Origin: Anaerolineaceae bacterium
GTDB taxonomy: Bacteria; Chloroflexota; Anaerolineae; Aggregatilineales; Phototrophicaceae
Length of the DNA stretch: 64,000 nt
Assembly: GCA_020634115.1 (NCBI GenBank)
Contig: JACKCH010000012.1
Location: forward strand, 558,001 to 622,000
Reading direction: 5' to 3'
Positions 59,052 through 64,000 of the stretch are shown in pieces. Position 1 is the stretch's first letter; every line of letters begins with the position of its first letter. The notes beneath the pieces were generated by a model that searched no databases, was not told where the DNA came from, and saw nothing but the letters and a program-made list of their open reading frames with translations. The translations under genes and the position numbers were made by a program.

Positions 59052-60818
59052 TTATTTCCCCCGGCTTTGAATCCACTCCATAAAACGTTCCACCGGCCAG
59101 GTATTGATGACCGATTCCGGCTCCACCCAACCACGTCGGGCGGTCATGACGCCGTAAATGTGTAAATCCATGTTTTCGGCGCTGTGCGCATCCGTATTGA
59201 TCGCCAGCGGAATCCCACCGATCTCTATTGCCCGGCGGGCATACTGCGCCTCCAGGTCAAGGCGGCGCGGATTACTGTTGATTTCCAGCGCCGTGCCATG
59301 CCGGAAGACGGCATCCAGCACCGCGTCCATGTCCAGATCAGCCGGTTCGCGTTCCGGGATCAACTGACCGCGCGGATGGCCGATCATATCCACATGCGGG
59401 TTACGGATGGCGTTCAACAGACGTTGGGTGATGACCGAACGTTCCTGCCGCAGCCCGAAGTGCAGCGACGCGATGACGAAATCCAACCGCGCCAGCACAT
59501 CATCGGGGTAATCCAGTTCGCCATCCGTGCGGATGTCCATTTCCACGCCATGAAATACGCGAAAATCCGGCCCCATTTCCGCATCCACCCGCCGGACTTC
59601 CTCCTGCTGCTGTAGAATTCGTTCCACCGAAAGACCGTTAGCGATAGTCGAATACTGCGAATGGTCGGTAATGACAATATAACGCCGTCCACGTGCTCTG
59701 GCAGCTTCAGCCATCTCCCGGACGCTGAGTTTACCATCGCTCCAGGTGGTGTGCATGTGCAGGTCAGCCTGAATATCGTCCAGGGTGATGAGGTCAGGCA
59801 GGCGGTTCTCTCTGGCGGCCTCAATCTCGCCCAGGTCTTCGCGCAGCTCCGGCGGAATCCAGGGCAGACCGACCCACGCATAGACTTCTTCTTCCGTCGC
59901 ACACAGGATTTTCGGCTCATCCGGCAGCGCCACACCCAATTCGTCCAACCGGGTGAAGGCGTGTTCATTCAGGCTCATGTGTTTCAGCAGCGCCAATTCA
60001 CGGATATGGATGTTATGCGCCTGACTGCCGGTGAAGTAATTGAGTGCCGTCCCCCACCGCGCCTGTTCCAACACGCGCAGGTCAACTTGCAGACCGCTGT
60101 GGAGTTCAATGGAACTCTTGGTTGGGCCATGTCCCAAAATACGGGCGACACTTTCCATATTTACGAACGTATCCATAATCGGAGCGGCATCATCCATGTT
60201 ATCCACCGCCGCCAGGATGTCCACATCGCCAATCGTCGGCCTGGCACGCCGGATGCTCCCGGCAATCGTCGCCTGTTTGACCTGGGGGAGTTGCAGCAAC
60301 TGGTCAAGGATGGCCTGTGCCAGCGGCAGCGCGACTCCCAGCGGAGTCCGCCCGGTCTGGCGGGCGAGTGAGCCGATCCCATCGAGAATTTTCTGTTCAC
60401 TTTTCGCGCCCATCCCTGGCAGGTCACGCAGCTTACCGGCTTTGGCGGCCTCTTCCAGCGCCCCCACTGAGATAATGTCCAACTGTTCCCAGAAGAGTTT
60501 GGCCTTCTTGGGGCCAACGCCGTTAATCCGCATGACTTCCACCAGCCCCGGCGGGATTTCCTGTGCCAGTTTATCGAAAAATTCCAGCCTGCCGGTTTCC
60601 AGCATTTCCTCAATTTTATCGGCCAGAGTCTTGCCGATATTCGGCAGGTTGGTCAGGCCGCCCTCAGCAGCAATCACCCGCAGGTCACGCGGGAGTTCAC
60701 GGATGGTTTCCCCCGCCCGGCGATAGGACAGGACACGGTGAATGATGTCCCCCCGAATCTGAAGCATATCGGCAATTTGCTCGAAAATATCAGCGATTTC
60801 ACGGTTTGTCAGCGACAA
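59052..60818 (-). CDS. polX: Family X DNA polymerase with PHP domain
   Basis: 588 residues. N-terminal helix-hairpin-helix repeats (LTNLPNIGKTLADKI, INGVGPKKAKLFWEQL, LPGMGAKSEQKI), a Pol-beta-type palm with RRARPTIGDVDILAAV (two metal Asp) and GLQVDLRV, then a PHP domain at about 345-580: DLHMHTTWSDGK, VITDHSQY, GVEMDIRTDGELDY, IGHPRGQL, INTDAHS. Base-excision or gap-filling repair enzyme with a probable metal-dependent 3'-phosphatase/exonuclease activity. Start TTG 60818 with AAAGGA upstream; TATAAT on the minus strand at 60858-60863. Confidence 0.94.
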   Translation of the reverse strand: MSLTNREIADIFEQIADMLQIRGDIIHRVLSYRRAGETIRELPRDLRVIAAEGGLTNLPNIGKTLADKIEEMLETGRLEFFDKLAQEIPPGLVEVMRINGVGPKKAKLFWEQLDIISVGALEEAAKAGKLRDLPGMGAKSEQKILDGIGSLARQTGRTPLGVALPLAQAILDQLLQLPQVKQATIAGSIRRARPTIGDVDILAAVDNMDDAAPIMDTFVNMESVARILGHGPTKSSIELHSGLQVDLRVLEQARWGTALNYFTGSQAHNIHIRELALLKHMSLNEHAFTRLDELGVALPDEPKILCATEEEVYAWVGLPWIPPELREDLGEIEAARENRLPDLITLDDIQADLHMHTTWSDGKLSVREMAEAARARGRRYIVITDHSQYSTIANGLSVERILQQQEEVRRVDAEMGPDFRVFHGVEMDIRTDGELDYPDDVLARLDFVIASLHFGLRQERSVITQRLLNAIRNPHVDMIGHPRGQLIPEREPADLDMDAVLDAVFRHGTALEINSNPRRLDLEAQYARRAIEIGGIPLAINTDAHSAENMDLHIYGVMTARRGWVEPESVINTWPVERFMEWIQSRGK

Positions 60819-60892
60819 GGCAGCCTATCCTTTTAGAACGTTTGTCTCACAAAAGCTATTATACCCCAACTACGGACGATGAAAAAGAGTGG

Positions 60893-60898
60893 TATAAT
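60893..60898 (+). promoter_or_regulatory. Putative -10 box for the EamA transporter transcript
   Basis: Perfect TATAAT facing right; the -35 is poor (CTACGG). It would give a leader of about 160 bases, matching a structured 5' UTR. A leftward TATAAT for polX is 30 bases away. Confidence 0.4.
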
Positions 60899-60914
60899 CG
60901 CCAGATCAACCCAT

Positions 60915-61020
60915 GTTGGTGGCTAGGGATTCGCTGTGTATCAGGCCTGAACCGAGCGCCACATAAAACCGCTACGATATTGTGCGGAAAGCATCTCCAG
61001 ACGAAAAAGCCAGGGAGGGA
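60915..61020 (+). ncRNA. Candidate ykkC-class riboswitch in the EamA transporter leader
   Basis: The leader contains the core blocks of the ykkC (guanidine-I and relatives) RNA class in the right order: GTGGC(60919)-TAGGGATTCGC, a hairpin, GGCCTGAACCGAGC, then GCCAC (60958-60962) closing the P1 helix around the CUAGGG and CCGAG motifs; a second helix CCGC/GCGG; and AAAAAGCCAGGGAGG (61004-61018) at the 3' end. The P3 helix is a poor match. A GGACAG/CTGTCC hairpin (61018-61044) and AAGGAGGTG (61055-61063) follow, a plausible expression platform. The ligand subclass is not readable. Confidence 0.5.
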
Positions 61021-61067
61021 CAGGTTGAGCAGTTCGATCTGTCCAGACTTCTTCAAGGAGGTGTCTC

Positions 61068-61967
61068 ATGTTTACGCCCCACCTTCGCGCTGTATTGCAG
61101 GCGCTCCTCGTCGCTTTCCTATGGTCTACGTCGTGGGTACTCATCAAAATCGGCCTTAGTCACGACATTCCCCCGCTGACGTTCGCCGGTTTACGCTATA
61201 CCCTGGCGTTCCTGTGTTTGCTGCCGCTGTTCCTGCGCCGCCCTGGTGTTTTCGTCCTGCTGCGGGAACAACCCCACTCTACCTGGATTAAACTAGTTGT
61301 GTTGGGTCTGCTGTTTTACACCGCGACCCAGGGGGCACAGTTTGTCGGGCTGGCGCTGCTCCCGGCTGCGACGGTAAATTTGCTGCTGGTATGTACGGCG
61401 GTGGTCGTGGCGCTGCTCGGCGCATGGTTCCTTGCGGAGCGCCCTACACGAGTGCAATGGGGCGGTATAGCGATTTATCTGATTGGTGCGGTGGTGTATT
61501 TCTACCCGGCAGCACTGGCCGGAGAACAGTTGCTCGGCATCCTGGTCGTGGCGGGCGGCGTGCTGGCAAACGCGGGATCGTCGTTGCTAGGGCGGGCGAT
61601 CAACCGTGACGGGACATTACCCTCCCTGGTGATTACTACCGTGAGTATGGGAATCGGCGCGGTGGTGCTGCTGGCGGTGGGTGTCATCACCCAGGGGATG
61701 CCGGTACTCGCGCCGACGGAGTGGCTAATTATCGTGTGGCTGGCGGTGGTGAATACGGCTTTCGCTTTTACGCTGTGGAATCATACGCTGCGCACCCTGA
61801 CGGCGTTAGAATCGAGCCTGATTAACAACACGATGCTGATACAGATTCCGGTGCTGGCGTGGGTATTCCTGGGTGAAGTCTTGACTCCAAAAGCGATTCT
61901 GGCGCTGGTGGTCGCCGGGGTGGGTATCCTGGTGGTGCAGTTCAAGCGGGTACCGGGCAGGTCGTAG
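61068..61967 (+). CDS. EamA/DMT superfamily transporter
   Basis: 299 residues, ten membrane helices in two EamA repeats (AVLQALLVAFLWSTSWVLIKIGLS opens the first; GGVLANAGSSLLGRAINRDG the second). Metabolite exporters of the drug/metabolite superfamily; related to small multidrug-resistance proteins that expel guanidinium under ykkC control. Start ATG 61068 with AAGGAGGTG five bases upstream. Its long structured leader suggests ligand-controlled expression. Confidence 0.93.
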   Translation: MFTPHLRAVLQALLVAFLWSTSWVLIKIGLSHDIPPLTFAGLRYTLAFLCLLPLFLRRPGVFVLLREQPHSTWIKLVVLGLLFYTATQGAQFVGLALLPAATVNLLLVCTAVVVALLGAWFLAERPTRVQWGGIAIYLIGAVVYFYPAALAGEQLLGILVVAGGVLANAGSSLLGRAINRDGTLPSLVITTVSMGIGAVVLLAVGVITQGMPVLAPTEWLIIVWLAVVNTAFAFTLWNHTLRTLTALESSLINNTMLIQIPVLAWVFLGEVLTPKAILALVVAGVGILVVQFKRVPGRS

Positions 61968-61994
61968 ACGAGTCAATTTTCGTCTGTTTTAACC

Positions 61995-62015
61995 GGGGCG
62001 CACGCCATGCACCCC
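61995..62015. repeat. Intergenic palindrome, GGGGCGCACGCCATGC family
   Basis: GGGGCGCACGCCATGCACCCC, nearly the same as the element at 16606-16624. Located between convergent genes. Confidence 0.6.
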
Positions 62016-62043
62016 GACAAATTCCACCATCAGATTTCTCGCT

Positions 62044-63660
62044 TTATGCCCCGCCGTGACGCCATTGGCCGTTGACCATCGTGCCGAGGATTTGCAGGTC
62101 AAGCAGTTCGTCGGGTGGGATGATGGTCAGGTCGCGGTCTAAGACGACAAGATCAGCCAGATAGCCGGATGCCAATTTGGCTACCGTATGCTCCATCCCC
62201 GCTGCGTAGGCCGCCCCGGTAGTAAAGCCGTGCAAGGCTTCGTCTACCGTGAGGCGGGCTTCAGGATACCAGCCATCCGGCCCGGGCGAACCATCCAGGC
62301 GGCGGCGCGTCACAGCGGCGTAAATCCCTTTGAGCGGATCGAACGGCTCAACCGGGGAATCCGATCCGAACGCGACCACCGCGCCATAATCCAACTGCAA
62401 ACGCGGGTTGTACGACCACTCCGCGCGATCCCCCCAGTACATATCAGCCATCTCGTAGTCCGATGTGGCGTGCATTGGCTGCATGGAGGCGATGATGCTG
62501 AGTTTCGCCAGTCGTGGGGCGTCATCCGGGTGAATGATCTGCACATGCTCGATGCGGTGGCGACGCTGGCGCGATGTTTCCCCCCGCCCCGCCTCTTCCC
62601 GGCGCGCCATTTCATAGACATCCAATACGTCATGCACGGCGCGATCACCAATGGCGTGAATCGTTGCGGGCAGTCCGGCGGCGCTGGCGCGGCTGACGAG
62701 TTCGGCCATTTCCTCTTTGTCTATAGTCGGGATACCGTAGTTATCCGGTTCGCCCACATAGGGCTTAATCATGTAAGCCGTTTTCGGCCCCAGCGCCCCA
62801 TCCGCAAAAATCTTCAGGCCACCAATCCGCAGCCACTCATCACCAAAGCCCCAACGCAAGCCGGTTTCGAGTGCCGCATCCAACCAGGCTTTATTGATGT
62901 TTTTGACTACACGAAGCCTTAATTCACCCCGTTCACGAAGAATCTGCAACGCCCGCAGGCAGGAAGGGGGGTCAAAATCGTGTATCCCGGTCAGGCCAGA
63001 CGCCAGCGCCAATTCCTGCGCGGCTTGCATCTGGTTAGCCAGTTGTTCCGGGGACGGCACCGGGATAATCTCCACGACCAGTCGCATCGCATTTTCCAGC
63101 AGAATACCCGTCGGCACACCGGATTCATCGCGCACGATTTCACCACCAACCGGGTCGGGCGTCGCGGCAGTAATCCCGGCGGCCCGCAGCGCGGCACTAT
63201 TGACCCACACGGCATGGCCGCTCTTGGCGTGCAAAATCACCGGATGAGTCGTGGTCGCGGAATCGAGGTCGCTGGCTGTCGGAAAAACTTTCTCCGGCCA
63301 GAACGCCTGTGACCATCCGCTCCCGGTGATCCACTCCCCTGCCGGAGTCTGGTTGGCGCGTTCCCGCACCTGGTCTAAGGCCAATGCCTTGCTCGGTAAC
63401 TCAAACACATTCACCGCTTGTAGGGCGCGAGATGTCCATTCCCAATGAATGTGGGCGTCGGTCAAACCGGGAATTACCGTCTTGCCGCCCAGATTGGTCT
63501 GCACGGTTCCCGCACCCGCCAGCGCCAGGATGTCATCGTCGCTGCCGGCGGCGACAATGCGCCCGTAACTGATCGCCAGGGCGGAAACACGTGGTTGCCC
63601 GGCATCCAGCGTGATGATATTGCCGTTGTAGAGTACGTGTTCAATGATATTCACGGTCAT
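62044..63660 (-). CDS. YtcJ-like metal-dependent amidohydrolase
   Basis: 538 residues. N-terminal TVIPGLTDAHIHWEW carries the HxH metal motif; DGALGPKTAYMIKPY, ATIHAIGDRAVHDVLDVYE (His), HRIEHVQIIHPDD (His) and AFGSDSPVEPFDPLKGIYAAVTR (Asp) complete the site. The family acts on amides or cyclic amides at the cell interior; the substrate is unknown. C-terminal ASGYLADLVVLDRD is the usual closing beta-sheet. It precedes the sugar kinase by a 74-base gap with a palindrome. Confidence 0.93.
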   Translation of the reverse strand: MTVNIIEHVLYNGNIITLDAGQPRVSALAISYGRIVAAGSDDDILALAGAGTVQTNLGGKTVIPGLTDAHIHWEWTSRALQAVNVFELPSKALALDQVRERANQTPAGEWITGSGWSQAFWPEKVFPTASDLDSATTTHPVILHAKSGHAVWVNSAALRAAGITAATPDPVGGEIVRDESGVPTGILLENAMRLVVEIIPVPSPEQLANQMQAAQELALASGLTGIHDFDPPSCLRALQILRERGELRLRVVKNINKAWLDAALETGLRWGFGDEWLRIGGLKIFADGALGPKTAYMIKPYVGEPDNYGIPTIDKEEMAELVSRASAAGLPATIHAIGDRAVHDVLDVYEMARREEAGRGETSRQRRHRIEHVQIIHPDDAPRLAKLSIIASMQPMHATSDYEMADMYWGDRAEWSYNPRLQLDYGAVVAFGSDSPVEPFDPLKGIYAAVTRRRLDGSPGPDGWYPEARLTVDEALHGFTTGAAYAAGMEHTVAKLASGYLADLVVLDRDLTIIPPDELLDLQILGTMVNGQWRHGGA

Positions 63661-63685
63661 TCCTTCATCTCCACGATACTAAAAA

Positions 63686-63701
63686 GGGGCGCTCATGCCC
63701 C
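63686..63701. repeat. Short intergenic palindrome GGGGC/GCCCC
   Basis: GGGGC-GCTCAT-GCCCC between the kinase and amidohydrolase genes; the shortest relative of the 16606 element. Confidence 0.5.
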
Positions 63702-63734
63702 CTATTGTGTAGCCCATATCACCGCTTGAACCGG

Positions 63735-64000
63735 CTATTGTACCGACGCCAACGCCGCCTGCACTTCATCCGATGTTGGCACACTCTCCAACCCCACGCG
63801 CGTGACCGAAATCGCGCCCAACTGCGCCGCGACCTGTACCGCCCGCTGGTAATCGTAATTCAGCAGCGGTAAGCTCGCCAGCAGTCCGGCGGCGAACACG
63901 TCTCCCGCCCCAGTGGGATGAGCCACTTCAACCTGCGGCGTGGTGTATTCTGTCGGTTGGCCTTCAAAATAGTAGGTGCCGCCGCGTTCTGCCCGTGTGA
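63735..64000 (-). CDS. PfkB-family carbohydrate kinase (5' part cut by window)
   Basis: The C-terminal 87 residues are visible; the N-terminus lies beyond the right edge. The catalytic signature HPTGAGDVFAAGLL (with the base Asp of GAGD) and QLGAISVTRVG follow an upstream TYYFEGQPTEY segment, continuing the frame without a start codon. Ribokinase/PfkB fold; sugar specificity cannot be read. Confidence 0.88.
   Translation of the reverse strand, partial: TRAERGGTYYFEGQPTEYTTPQVEVAHPTGAGDVFAAGLLASLPLLNYDYQRAVQVAAQLGAISVTRVGLESVPTSDEVQAALASVQ

Overview
The window looks like a chromosomal piece of a moderately GC-rich bacterium, most likely a Chloroflexota (Anaerolineae-type) genome. That is inferred from the gene repertoire, the T-box leader, the many GTG/TTG starts and the small GGGGC/GCCCC intergenic palindromes; no rRNA or marker phylogeny is available to prove it. 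Almost all of it is densely packed protein-coding sequence. No insertion sequence, prophage or CRISPR array was found.

Region 1 (1-8 kb): the C-terminally cut BtuF/TroA-like metal-chelate receptor, purA, a divergent S51-like protein, an M20 amidohydrolase, a PIG-L deacetylase and ricT run leftward. They are divergent from an aspartate kinase, and the two face each other through back-to-back promoters at 5682-5743. Region 2 (7.2-17.3 kb) is one leftward operon for the shikimate pathway and tyrosine: aroH, aroF, a GNAT gene, tyrA, aroA, a small membrane protein, aroE, aroC, aroK, aroB, aroQ and glnA. Several of its genes are joined by ATGA or longer overlaps. In front of aroH lies a promoter, a 35-codon leader ORF with four consecutive Tyr codons and one Phe codon, and an intrinsic terminator: a textbook ribosome-mediated attenuator. 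Region 3 (17.4-30.5 kb) is the trp operon, also leftward: trpE, a histidine-phosphatase-like gene lacking its catalytic His, trpG, trpD, trpC, trpF, NUDIX, GNAT, trpB, NTF2-like, alpha/beta hydrolase, NUDIX, glycosyltransferase-like, histidine phosphatase, trpA and a WD40 protein. It is preceded by a strong promoter and a T-box leader with a UGG (Trp) specifier. The two operons are tandem, so nearly all of chorismate, Trp and Tyr synthesis sits in 23 kb under two different RNA-based amino-acid sensors.

Region 4 (30.5-45 kb) is accessory: a 665-base gene-free stretch, a SIR2-family protein, a DM13 protein, tpx, an M29 aminopeptidase, a DUF4870-like membrane protein, a GT39-like glycosyltransferase, a SLOG-like/four-TM protein, a universal stress protein next to an ArsB/NhaD-type transporter, a LysM protein, an AAA+ ATPase and a histone-deacetylase-family enzyme. 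The SIR2 and SLOG genes are visibly AT-richer than their neighbours and are the best candidates for conflict or defence functions. Region 5 (45-53 kb) has MgtC, two tandem dynamin-like GTPases, a GAF/GAF/cyclase signalling protein, lysA, an HTH/LAGLIDADG-like protein and two CAU tRNA genes. Region 6 (53.7-64 kb) has an RlmI-type methyltransferase, a TauE/SafE permease, an unusual long LigA with one zinc Cys missing, an SH3b membrane protein, PolX, an EamA transporter with a candidate ykkC-class riboswitch leader, a YtcJ-like amidohydrolase and a PfkB sugar kinase cut by the window end.
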